A DNA stretch of 64,000 nt from NCBI GenBank assembly GCA_910587655.1, contig CAJUND010000015.1:13773-77772 (forward strand). Reading direction: 5' to 3'. This stretch comes from an uncultured Agathobacter sp. GTDB taxonomy: Bacteria; Bacillota; Clostridia; Lachnospirales; Lachnospiraceae. Made by a program: the position numbers and the translations under genes. This document shows positions 8,529-17,160 of the stretch, piece by piece. Numbering within the stretch: position 1 is the stretch's first letter; every line of letters starts with the position of its first letter. The notes beneath the pieces are model-generated. The model was not told where the DNA came from, did not search any database, and worked only from the letters and a program-made list of their open reading frames with translations.

Positions 8529-11240
8529 ATGGAAGCAAACGTAATACGCTTTTTGGATCAGGATGGAACATTTTTTATCGAACGGCCCGAAAATTACAGC
8601 GCACTTTATTTTCCGGTTGCGGGGGAAGGGGGAATCAAAAGTTCGCTGACGCCGAATCTGGGAGGCGACATTAAGACAGGCCAGAATGCCTTTCTGATGG
8701 AGCCGGTCAGTGTGGAAAACCTGCATAATAACCGTTCGGGAAGGAATTTCTGGTGTCATGTTAAAGGCCGCGGCGCTTGGTCTGTCGTGGGAGCATCCGC
8801 GGAAGAGGAAAGCAAAAAATTCAGCGGACTCCAGGACGAAAGCAAGCTGACTGCCGGGTTTATGTGGCAGACCGTCAGAAGATGCTCCAGAACATACTGT
8901 ATGGAGGCAGAGGTGACTTCATTTGCGCCCCTGGAGCATAATGTGGAAATCATGCATGTGAAAATCCGCAATCTTGATAAAGAAGAACAGACGGTTACGC
9001 CTGTTGCTGCAGTTCCTGTTTTTGGAAGAAGCGCAGACAATATCAGGGATCACAGACATGTGACCTCCCTGCTGCACAGGATTAAAACCACGGATTACGG
9101 TGTTTATGTAAAACCTTCCCTGTCCTTTGATGAAAGGGGACACCGGAAAAACGACCTGACCTATTTCGTATGCGGAATTACCGGGGCAGGGGAAAAGCCG
9201 GTTTCCTTTTATCCGGTTGCAGAGGATTATATCGGGGAAGGCGGAAGTTATGCACAGCCGTGGAAGGTGATAAAAAATGAGGACGGTGTTTTGGCCGGAA
9301 ACAGTTTTGAAGGAAAGGAAGCGCTTGGCGGCATCCGTTTCCCGGAAATTGTCCTGAAGCCGGAGGAAAGTACGGAGTATACCATTGTCATGGGCGTGAC
9401 GGAACAGGAGAATGAAATAGAAAATATTCTTCTGGATTATTCACATACGGATCAGGTACTGGAAGCACAGAAACGGATGAACGACTACTGGCAGAACAAA
9501 GTGAATGTCAGATATTTTACAGGAAATGAAGGATTTGACAATATGATGCGCTGGGTAAGCTTCCAGCCGATTTTAAGACGGATTTACGGCTGCTCGTTCC
9601 TGCCGCATCATGATTACGGCAGAGGCGGCAGGGGATGGCGTGATTTATGGCAGGACTGCCTTTCCCTTCTGATTATGGATCCGGACGGTGTGCGCCGGAT
9701 GATTCTTGACAATTACGGCGGTGTGCGCATTGATGGCACAAATGCGACCATTATCGGCGAACGCCAGGGGGAATTTGTGGCGGACAGAAACGGTATTGCA
9801 CGTGTCTGGATGGACCACGGAGTCTGGCCGTTTATGACGACAAAGCTCTACATTGACCAGACCGGGGATATCGAAATATTAAAAGAACCGGCAGCATATT
9901 TTAAGGATGAACAGGCAAAGCGCGGAACCGGACTGGATTCACAGTGGGATGTTTCCTACGGGCTGAAACAGAAAAGCGGAACCGGGGAAGTGTATGAAGG
10001 AAGCATTCTTGAGCATCTGCTGCTGCAGCATCTTTGCGCATTTTACGAGGTTGGTGAGCATAATCACATCAGGCTTCGCGGCGCCGACTGGAATGATGCG
10101 CTGGACATGGCGGAAGAGAAAGGGGAAAGCGTGGCATTTACCTGCGCTTATGCAGGAAACCTGATGCAGATTGCCGAACTTTTAAGGATACTGGAAGAGC
10201 GGTTTGGCTGGGAACAGGTGGAACTGCTGGAAGAAATACAGATACTTTTAAAAGATGACAGCAGTTTATATGATGATATTGCGGCAAAACGGGAACTGTT
10301 ACAGAATTATCTGCTTTTATGCATGCACCATGTCAGCGGCAAAAGGGCGGCGTTCTCCATCCGTGACCTTGCAGAAAATTTAAGGCATAAGGCTGAATGG
10401 ATGATGGACCACATCCGTAAGACCGAATGGATTGAAGACGGCAAAGAAGAAGGATGGTTTAACAGTTATTATGATAACAGCGGCAAAGCGGTAGAGGGCT
10501 ATTTCCCGCAGGGCGTCAGAATGATGCTTACCGGGCAGGTTTTTGCTGTAATGGGCGGAACGGCAGAAGATGAACAGATTACAAAAATCTGCAGCAGTGC
10601 AGACCGCTATCTGTACCAGAAAGAAATAGGCGGCTACCGGCTGAATACCAATTTTCATGAGCAGAAGTATGACCTTGGAAGAATGTTTGGTTTTGCATAC
10701 GGGGAAAAGGAAAACGGGGCAGTTTTTTCGCATATGACAGTCATGTATGCAAATGCACTGTACCGGAGGGGATTTGTGAAAGAAGGGTATAAAGCGTTAC
10801 AGACGCTTGCAGACACCGCCCTTGATTTTCAGGTGAGCAGAATCTATCCGGGAATACCGGAGTACTTTAATGCATCCGGCAGGGGAATGTACCATTACCT
10901 GACGGGAGCGGCAAGCTGGTATATGCTCACCGCTGTTACCGAAGTGTTCGGGGTGAGAGGGGAAACAGGCGATCTTGTAATCTGCCCGAAGCTTGTGAAG
11001 GAACAGTTTGGTGAGAACGGGAATGCCGGTATCCGGCTCAGGTTTGCCCAGAAAGAATTTCAGGTAAGCTTCCATAATCCGCAGCGTCTGGATTACGGGG
11101 AATATGAGATAAAGAGCATCTGCTGTGACGGCAGGGATATGCTGGATGAATGCAGGAACCAGGGATTTCTTGAAAGAAAAACCATTGCATCCCTGCCGGA
11201 TACGCTGCATGAAATAAAAGTTGAGTTAGGAAGGAGATAA
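8529..11240 (+). CDS. GH94 glycoside phosphorylase, possibly laminaribiose/beta-1,3-glucan type
   Basis: A 903-residue protein with AGGAGG upstream. GH94 features: N-terminal beta-sandwich and an (alpha/alpha)6 catalytic barrel with HHDYGRGGRGWRDLWQDCL and the catalytic-acid motif GADWNDALD (Asp520). GH94 enzymes reversibly phosphorolyse beta-glucosides to glucose 1-phosphate. Length is near that reported for laminaribiose phosphorylases (about 900 residues) and longer than cellobiose or chitobiose phosphorylases (about 800). The GH16 and GH3 genes nearby fit beta-1,3- or mixed-linkage glucan; the exact substrate is inference. No signal peptide, so cytoplasmic. It forms a pair with the next gene, 8 bases away. 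Confidence 0.85.
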   Translation: MEANVIRFLDQDGTFFIERPENYSALYFPVAGEGGIKSSLTPNLGGDIKTGQNAFLMEPVSVENLHNNRSGRNFWCHVKGRGAWSVVGASAEEESKKFSGLQDESKLTAGFMWQTVRRCSRTYCMEAEVTSFAPLEHNVEIMHVKIRNLDKEEQTVTPVAAVPVFGRSADNIRDHRHVTSLLHRIKTTDYGVYVKPSLSFDERGHRKNDLTYFVCGITGAGEKPVSFYPVAEDYIGEGGSYAQPWKVIKNEDGVLAGNSFEGKEALGGIRFPEIVLKPEESTEYTIVMGVTEQENEIENILLDYSHTDQVLEAQKRMNDYWQNKVNVRYFTGNEGFDNMMRWVSFQPILRRIYGCSFLPHHDYGRGGRGWRDLWQDCLSLLIMDPDGVRRMILDNYGGVRIDGTNATIIGERQGEFVADRNGIARVWMDHGVWPFMTTKLYIDQTGDIEILKEPAAYFKDEQAKRGTGLDSQWDVSYGLKQKSGTGEVYEGSILEHLLLQHLCAFYEVGEHNHIRLRGADWNDALDMAEEKGESVAFTCAYAGNLMQIAELLRILEERFGWEQVELLEEIQILLKDDSSLYDDIAAKRELLQNYLLLCMHHVSGKRAAFSIRDLAENLRHKAEWMMDHIRKTEWIEDGKEEGWFNSYYDNSGKAVEGYFPQGVRMMLTGQVFAVMGGTAEDEQITKICSSADRYLYQKEIGGYRLNTNFHEQKYDLGRMFGFAYGEKENGAVFSHMTVMYANALYRRGFVKEGYKALQTLADTALDFQVSRIYPGIPEYFNASGRGMYHYLTGAASWYMLTAVTEVFGVRGETGDLVICPKLVKEQFGENGNAGIRLRFAQKEFQVSFHNPQRLDYGEYEIKSICCDGRDMLDECRNQGFLERKTIASLPDTLHEIKVELGRR

Positions 11241-11248
11241 ACGGGAAA

Positions 11249-13663
11249 ATGAAATATGGATATTTTGATGATGAAAAAAGGGAGTATGTGATTGACAGAC
11301 CGGATACGCCTGCTCCGTGGGCGAATTACCTGGGTTCCCCGGAATACGGCGCGGTAATTTCCAATAATGCGGGAGGTTACAGCTTTGCGAAATCCGGTGC
11401 GAACGGAAGAATCCTTCGTTATATTTTTAACAGCTTTGATGAGCCGGGACGCTATATTTACCTCCGGGATAATGACAGCAGGGATTACTGGTCTGCTTCC
11501 TGGCAGCCGGTTGGAAAGGATCTGGCGGACTACAAAAGCGAGTGCCGCCATGGAACGGCATATACGAAAATGTCCGCCGATTATGCGGACATCCATTCGG
11601 AAGTTTTATATTATGTGCCGCTGGACAGGGATTATGAGGTCTGGAACCTGCGTGTAACAAACAATTCCGGGAAAACAAGGAATCTTAATATTACCGGATA
11701 CGCAGAATTTACAAATAACAGTAATTATGAACAGGACCAGGTGAACCTGCAGTATTCGCAGTTTATAACAAGGACGGTATTCTGCGGTAACCGTATCTGC
11801 CAGCTGATTCATGGAAATCTGGACGGACTGGAAGGCGGGAAGGACGTGGATGACAAGATTGTTGTGGAACGGTTTTTCGGACTGGCAGGAGCAGAAGTAT
11901 CTTCTTACTGCGGGGATAAGGAAGAGTTTCTTGGCAGGTACCACGGTTATGGAAATCCTGAAGGCGTGATACAGGGGGAACTGAACGGTGCGCTGAACTA
12001 TAACGAGAACGGGTGCGGAGCACTTACATCCCAGATTTTACTAGAGCCAGGAGAAACAAAAACCCTTGCATTCATTCTTGGAATGAAATACAATGCAGAG
12101 GCAGGACAGATACTGGACAGATACCAGGATACTGAAAAAACCTGTGCGTCAGAACTGGATGAACTGATTACTTACTGGCATGGAAAACTTTCCCATTTTC
12201 AGGTTAAGACTCCAAGTCCGGAGTTTAATACCATGATCAATACATGGAATGCCTATAACTGTTTTATGACCTTTATCTGGTCGCGCGCCGCTTCATTTAT
12301 TTACTGCGGGCTGCGCAACGGATATGGATACCGCGATACCGTACAGGATATCCAGGGGGTGATTCACCTGGCGCCTGAAATGGCGGTGGAAAAGATCCGG
12401 TTTATGCTTTCTGCACAGGTGGATAACGGCGGAGGTCTGCCTCTGGTAAAGTTTACCCATAATGCAGGACATGAGGATACCCCGGATGACGCCTCATATG
12501 TAAAAGAGACAGGACACCCGGCATACCGGGCGGACGACGCCCTGTGGCTGTTTCCGACTGTTTACAAATATGTTTCAGAATCCGGCGACCTTTCCTTTAT
12601 TGATGAGGTGATTCCTTTTGCCAATAAGGATGAGGGCACGGTATATGAGCATTTAAAACGTGCGATTGATTTCTCCATGAACCATCTGGGAATCCATGAG
12701 ATGCCTGCCGGACTGTATGCGGACTGGAATGACTGCTTACGGCTGGGAAAGGATGGAGAATCCTCTTTTGTGGCAATGCAGTTTTATCTTGCCATGTCCA
12801 TTCTGCGGAAATTTGCAGAGCATAAAAAAGATGAGGATTATATCAGATATCTGGATGAAAGCCAGAAAAAGCTGGGGGAAGTCATTCAGAAACTCTGCTG
12901 GGACGAGGACCGGTTTATCCGGGGATTTACGGAAAACGGCGAGGTTATCGGGAAGCATTCGGACCCGGAAGCAAATATGTGGCTGAATCCGCAGAGCTGG
13001 GCGGTAATCAGCGGTCTTGCGACAGACGAACAGGCTGATACTGTGCTGGATACGGTATATAAAAGGCTCAACACAGAGTATGGTGCGATTTTAATGGATC
13101 CGCCGTATCATAAGCATGCATTTGACGGTGCGCTTGCTGTTATCTATAATGCGGGTACGAAAGAAAATTCCGGTATTTTTTCACAGTCCCAGGGATGGAT
13201 TATTCTTGCAGAGGCTTTGCGCGGCCATGGGGAACGGGCATTTACCTATTTTATGGAAAACGCGCCTGCGGCGCAGAATGACCGGGCGGAAATCCGCAGG
13301 CTGGAGCCGTACTGCTACGGGCAGTTTACAGAAGGAAAGGACAGTCCGCATTTTGGACGTTCCCATGTACACTGGCTGACAGGAACGGCATCCACGGTTA
13401 TGGTCGGCTGTGTCGAGGGAATACTGGGTATGCGCCCGGATTTTTATGGCTTAAAGATTGCGCCTTCCATACCAAAAGAATGGGAAGCTTTTGAGATTGA
13501 AAAGGATTTCAGGGGACGCCATCTGCATATTACGGTTCATAATCCGGGACATGCGGAATCCGGTTTTCAGAAGATGACGGTTAATGGCGAGGAGCTTAAG
13601 GAAAATTATATTCCTGAGCAGCTTCTTAAGGAAGAAACGGAAATTATGCTGTATATTTCTTAA
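11249..13663 (+). CDS. GH94 cellobiose phosphorylase-like enzyme
   Basis: An 804-residue cytoplasmic protein. The start MKYGYFDDEKREYVIDRPDTP and the segments GSPEYGAVISNNAGGYSF and RYIYLRDND are characteristic of cellobiose/chitobiose phosphorylases. The catalytic acid lies in ADWNDCLRLG (Asp492, near Asp490 of the Cellvibrio gilvus enzyme). The expected reaction is phosphorolysis of cellobiose, or a related beta-disaccharide, to glucose 1-phosphate and glucose. The length is typical of the family. It is in one operon with the first GH94 gene, suggesting that two linkages of a mixed beta-glucan are handled in parallel (inference). Confidence 0.85.
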   Translation: MKYGYFDDEKREYVIDRPDTPAPWANYLGSPEYGAVISNNAGGYSFAKSGANGRILRYIFNSFDEPGRYIYLRDNDSRDYWSASWQPVGKDLADYKSECRHGTAYTKMSADYADIHSEVLYYVPLDRDYEVWNLRVTNNSGKTRNLNITGYAEFTNNSNYEQDQVNLQYSQFITRTVFCGNRICQLIHGNLDGLEGGKDVDDKIVVERFFGLAGAEVSSYCGDKEEFLGRYHGYGNPEGVIQGELNGALNYNENGCGALTSQILLEPGETKTLAFILGMKYNAEAGQILDRYQDTEKTCASELDELITYWHGKLSHFQVKTPSPEFNTMINTWNAYNCFMTFIWSRAASFIYCGLRNGYGYRDTVQDIQGVIHLAPEMAVEKIRFMLSAQVDNGGGLPLVKFTHNAGHEDTPDDASYVKETGHPAYRADDALWLFPTVYKYVSESGDLSFIDEVIPFANKDEGTVYEHLKRAIDFSMNHLGIHEMPAGLYADWNDCLRLGKDGESSFVAMQFYLAMSILRKFAEHKKDEDYIRYLDESQKKLGEVIQKLCWDEDRFIRGFTENGEVIGKHSDPEANMWLNPQSWAVISGLATDEQADTVLDTVYKRLNTEYGAILMDPPYHKHAFDGALAVIYNAGTKENSGIFSQSQGWIILAEALRGHGERAFTYFMENAPAAQNDRAEIRRLEPYCYGQFTEGKDSPHFGRSHVHWLTGTASTVMVGCVEGILGMRPDFYGLKIAPSIPKEWEAFEIEKDFRGRHLHITVHNPGHAESGFQKMTVNGEELKENYIPEQLLKEETEIMLYIS

Positions 13664-13684
13664 GTGAAAAAGAACTGCATGATT

Positions 13685-13714
13685 TTGATATTTTTTGAAC
13701 TTATATGGTATATC
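13685..13714 (+). promoter_or_regulatory. Candidate promoter of the sugar ABC operon
   Basis: TTGATA at 13685-13690 and TATATC at 13709-13714 with an 18-base spacer, in the gap between the phosphorylase pair and the binding-protein gene. Both boxes deviate from consensus. Confidence 0.4.
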
Positions 13715-13787
13715 GGGGAGCTGGATTAAGATAAAATATGTCTTGTAAAGCACAAACGTAGTGTTTAAGGTTAAAGGAGGAATTACA

Positions 13788-15200
13788 ATGAAAAAGAAAG
13801 TAGTATGTATGTTACTTGCAGCTACTATGGTTGCCGGAACACTGGCAGGCTGCGGAGACAAGACAGGCGGGGACAAACCTGCAGATAAGCAGGGGGATAC
13901 ATCTGCGCCAAGCGACGTATCAGCAGATGAAGGTAAGGTTATTAACATCTACAGTTTTAACGACGAGGTTCGTAACCGTATTCAGCTGGTATATCCGGAG
14001 ATTCAGGAAACATCCAAGGATGGTACCGTGTCTACATTAAAGGATGGTACCGAGATTCACTGGATTATTAACCCGAACCAGGACGGCGTATACCAGGATA
14101 AGCTTGATGAAGCGCTTATGGCACAGGCAGATGCATCGGCGGATGACAAAGTTGATATTTTTGCAGCTGAGACAGACTATGTTGTGAAATACACTGATGC
14201 GGATTCAGATGTTGCAATGCCTCTGACTGATCTGGGTATTAATCCGGATTCAGACCTGGCTGACCAGTTTGATTTTACCAAGACGGTTGCCTGCGATGCA
14301 AACGGCGTGCAGAGAGCTACTTCATGGCAGGCATGTCCGGGCGTCTTAGTATACCGCCGGGATATTGCAAAAGATGTTTTTGGCACGGATGATCCGGAAA
14401 AGATTGCCGAGAAGACCAAGGACTGGGATACGATGAAGGCTGCTGCAGAAGAGCTTAAGGGCAAAGGATATTACACATTCTCATGCTATACGGATACTTT
14501 CCGTACATACGGCAACAGCATTGCAGAGCCGTGGGTTGCTCCGGGAACCACAACTGTAAAAGTTGACCAGAAGCTGATGGACTGGGTAAAGGATTCCAAG
14601 GAGTGGAAGGATGCCGGTTATTTTGATCCTGCTGTAAAGGGACAGTGGAATGCAGACTGGTTCAATGCAATGGGTTCCAAGTCCAAGGTATTTGCTTTCC
14701 TTTTCCCGGCATGGGGAATTGATACACAGGTAAAGCCGAACTGGGATGGTGAGGACGGCTCATGGGCTGTTACCAGTGCTCCTCTTGCTTATAACTGGGG
14801 CGGTACATTCTTAGTTGCAGCTAATGGAACAGATAATCCGCAGCATGTAAAGGATATTTTACTTGCAATGACAGCAAATACGGATAATCTGGTAAAAATT
14901 TCCAAGGAAACCTCTGATTTTACCAATGGAAAAACAGCCATGGCGGATGCTGCAAAGGATGACAGCTATGCTTCTGACTTCCTTGGCGGACAGAATCCGT
15001 ATACCTACTTTACACCGAGTGCAGATACCATTAAGATGGCTCCTCTTTCTGCATATGACCAGGGTTGTGTAGAGCTGATTCAGAATGCGTTCCAGGATTA
15101 TTTAGAGGGCAAGGTTGATTTTGACAAGGCAAAATCCAACTTTGAAACAGCAATTAAGGAACGGTATCCGGAAATTACGGAAGTTCAGTGGCCAGAATAA
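13788..15200 (+). CDS. Family 1 sugar ABC transporter solute-binding lipoprotein
   Basis: A 470-residue protein; ATG 13788 follows AAAGGAGG. The signal peptide ends in a lipobox (LAGC), then a polar Asp/Lys/Gly-rich linker, so it is membrane-anchored. The mature part is a two-lobed sugar-binding protein with typical late motifs (GGTFLVAANGTDN, YLEGKVDFDKAKSNF). It delivers a sugar, probably a beta-gluco-oligosaccharide by context, to the permeases at 15262 and 16202. No ATPase gene is in the operon; such importers usually use a shared MsmX/MsmK-type ATPase encoded elsewhere. Confidence 0.85.
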   Translation: MKKKVVCMLLAATMVAGTLAGCGDKTGGDKPADKQGDTSAPSDVSADEGKVINIYSFNDEVRNRIQLVYPEIQETSKDGTVSTLKDGTEIHWIINPNQDGVYQDKLDEALMAQADASADDKVDIFAAETDYVVKYTDADSDVAMPLTDLGINPDSDLADQFDFTKTVACDANGVQRATSWQACPGVLVYRRDIAKDVFGTDDPEKIAEKTKDWDTMKAAAEELKGKGYYTFSCYTDTFRTYGNSIAEPWVAPGTTTVKVDQKLMDWVKDSKEWKDAGYFDPAVKGQWNADWFNAMGSKSKVFAFLFPAWGIDTQVKPNWDGEDGSWAVTSAPLAYNWGGTFLVAANGTDNPQHVKDILLAMTANTDNLVKISKETSDFTNGKTAMADAAKDDSYASDFLGGQNPYTYFTPSADTIKMAPLSAYDQGCVELIQNAFQDYLEGKVDFDKAKSNFETAIKERYPEITEVQWPE

Positions 15201-15210
15201 CAACTGGAAT

Positions 15211-15236
15211 CTGCGGCGCATATTACTGCGCCGCAG
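15211..15236 (+). terminator. Intercistronic GC-rich hairpin
   Basis: CTGCGGCGCA and TGCGCCGCAG form a perfect 10-base stem with a TATTAC loop, with no T tract. Hairpins between a binding-protein gene and its permeases commonly protect the upstream mRNA and give more binding protein than permease. Confidence 0.6.
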
Positions 15237-15261
15237 TATATAAATATAGAGAGGGGAATGG

Positions 15262-16176
15262 ATGTTTATGAAGCCGAAGCGTAAAAAGGTTAATTATTCA
15301 AAATGGGGATATATTTTTATTCTTCCATTTTTCCTGAGTTTTTTTATTTTTTCCCTGATTCCTCTGGTGGATACCATTCGGTACAGTTTTTATGAGTACT
15401 ATCGTTCAGGAATTAAGGAAATTGGTCCGAATTTTATCGGTATGTTCAATTATACTGAACTGTTGAAATCGGATATGCTTAAGTATGCAGGAAATACGCT
15501 GATTCTGTGGCTGATCGGATTTATTCCGCAGATTGTAATTGCCCTGCTGCTTGCTTCGTGGTTCGTGGATATACGTCTGAAAATCCGTGGCCAGCAGTTT
15601 TTTAAGGTAGTCATCTATCTTCCAAACCTGATTATGGCGTCTGCATTTGCGATGCTGTTCTTTACATTGTTTTCAAACAAGGGACCAATCAACTCAATTC
15701 TGCTGTCCGCAGGACTGATTAGTACCCCGGTTGATTTTATGGGTTCTGTGTTTGGAACCAGATCTCTGATAGGAAGTATGAATTTCCTGATGTGGTTTGG
15801 TAATACAACCATCATGCTGATGGCGGCAATTATGGGTATCAGCCCGGATGTTTTCGAAGCGTCTGAAATTGACGGCTGTAACAGCAGACAGAGATTTTTT
15901 AAGATTACACTTCCGCTGATACGCCCGATTCTTGCCTATACTCTGATTACTTCCGTAATCGGTGGTCTGCAGATGTTTGATGTTCCGCAGATTCTGACAA
16001 ACGGACAGGGAAATCCGGATCGTACTTCAATGACCCTGATTATGTTCCTGAACAGTCATTTGAAGAGCAAGAATTATGGTATGGCAGGCGCACTGTCTGT
16101 TTACCTGTTCATTGTAAGCGGTATCCTCTGCTTTATCGTATACCGTATAACAAATGGCAAGGATTCAGACTATTAA
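15262..16176 (+). CDS. Sugar ABC transporter permease (MalF-type)
   Basis: A 304-residue membrane protein with about six transmembrane segments. The cytoplasmic EAA loop reads EASEIDGCNSRQRFFKITLP, which docks the ATPase. Start ATG 15262 follows GAGGGGAATGG; ATG 15268 is an alternative. It is the first of two permeases pairing with the binding protein at 13788, placed after an intercistronic hairpin and 25 bases before the second permease. Confidence 0.85.
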   Translation: MFMKPKRKKVNYSKWGYIFILPFFLSFFIFSLIPLVDTIRYSFYEYYRSGIKEIGPNFIGMFNYTELLKSDMLKYAGNTLILWLIGFIPQIVIALLLASWFVDIRLKIRGQQFFKVVIYLPNLIMASAFAMLFFTLFSNKGPINSILLSAGLISTPVDFMGSVFGTRSLIGSMNFLMWFGNTTIMLMAAIMGISPDVFEASEIDGCNSRQRFFKITLPLIRPILAYTLITSVIGGLQMFDVPQILTNGQGNPDRTSMTLIMFLNSHLKSKNYGMAGALSVYLFIVSGILCFIVYRITNGKDSDY

Positions 16177-16201
16177 AGGGTTTCAGAAAGGAGATGTGAC
16201 T

Positions 16202-17047
16202 ATGGATTCAAATAAGGCAAACCGTATTCGTACTGTGTTCGTACATGTGGTACTTGTTTTTCTGTCATTTTTGTGCCTGTTCTTTTTCTATATACTGATT
16301 GTCAATGCAACGCGTTCGCACGCACAATTGCAGAAGGGATTTTCCGCATTGCCGGGAACCAGTTTTTTCAAGAATTTTATGAATGTTGCGAATAACGGTG
16401 AGTTTCCGATGCTGCGCGGTATTGTCAACAGTCTGATTGTTTCCGGCTGTTCGGCTGCAATCTGTACGTATTTTTCGGCGCTGACGGCATACGGGCTTTA
16501 TGCCTATGACTTTAAGCTTAGGAAAGCAGCATTTACATTTATCATGGCAATTCTGGTGATGCCGACACAGGTAACTGCAATGGGATTCCTGCGGTTGATT
16601 ACCAAGATGGGAATGTATGATTCACTGCTTCCGCTGATTATTCCGTCAATTGCTTCACCGGCTGTATTCTATTTTATGTACAGCTATCTGGAGTCATCGC
16701 TTCCGCTTTCACTTGTAGAGGCGGCAAGAATGGACGGATCCAGAGAGTTTCGGACATTTAACCAGATTATTATTCCGATTATGAAACCGGCGATAGCAGT
16801 ACAGGCGATTTTCACTTTCGTTGGTTCATGGAACAATTACTTTACTCCGGCTCTTGTTATCCAGTCAAAGGATAAGATGACCGTACCGATATTAATCGCT
16901 CTCCTCCGCGGTGCGGATTATATGAACCGAGATATGGGTAAAATATATATGATGATTCTTGTGGCAATCGTGCCGATTATACTCGTATATTTATTCCTCT
17001 CCAAATATATTATTGCGGGTGTAACTCTTGGCGGTGTCAAAGGATAG
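16202..17047 (+). CDS. Sugar ABC transporter permease (MalG-type)
   Basis: A 281-residue protein starting at ATG 16202 behind AAAGGAG. Six hydrophobic segments, with EAA loop EAARMDGSREFRTFNQIIIP and the C-terminal GVTLGGVKG ending common to MalG-type permeases. It forms the membrane channel together with the permease at 15262. It ends just before a strong hairpin, so the importer operon probably stops here, with some read-through into GH3 possible. Confidence 0.85.
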   Translation: MDSNKANRIRTVFVHVVLVFLSFLCLFFFYILIVNATRSHAQLQKGFSALPGTSFFKNFMNVANNGEFPMLRGIVNSLIVSGCSAAICTYFSALTAYGLYAYDFKLRKAAFTFIMAILVMPTQVTAMGFLRLITKMGMYDSLLPLIIPSIASPAVFYFMYSYLESSLPLSLVEAARMDGSREFRTFNQIIIPIMKPAIAVQAIFTFVGSWNNYFTPALVIQSKDKMTVPILIALLRGADYMNRDMGKIYMMILVAIVPIILVYLFLSKYIIAGVTLGGVKG

Positions 17048-17069
17048 AGATATCGTATATTTTACAATA

Positions 17070-17128
17070 GGCTGCCATGGCACAGGCTCTTCTGGAATAC
17101 CGGAAGAGAACCCATGGCGGTCTTTTTA
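17070..17128 (+). terminator. Terminator-like hairpin after the ABC operon
   Basis: GCTGCCATGG pairs with CCATGGCGG, and an inner arm CTCTTCTGG pairs with CCGGAAGAG, followed by CTTTTTAT. It is a two-part stem between the permease gene and GH3. It may end transcription partially, since GH3 starts 30 bases later. Confidence 0.65.
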
Positions 17129-17160
17129 TATTAATATAGCAGAGAAAGAAAGGGACTGAT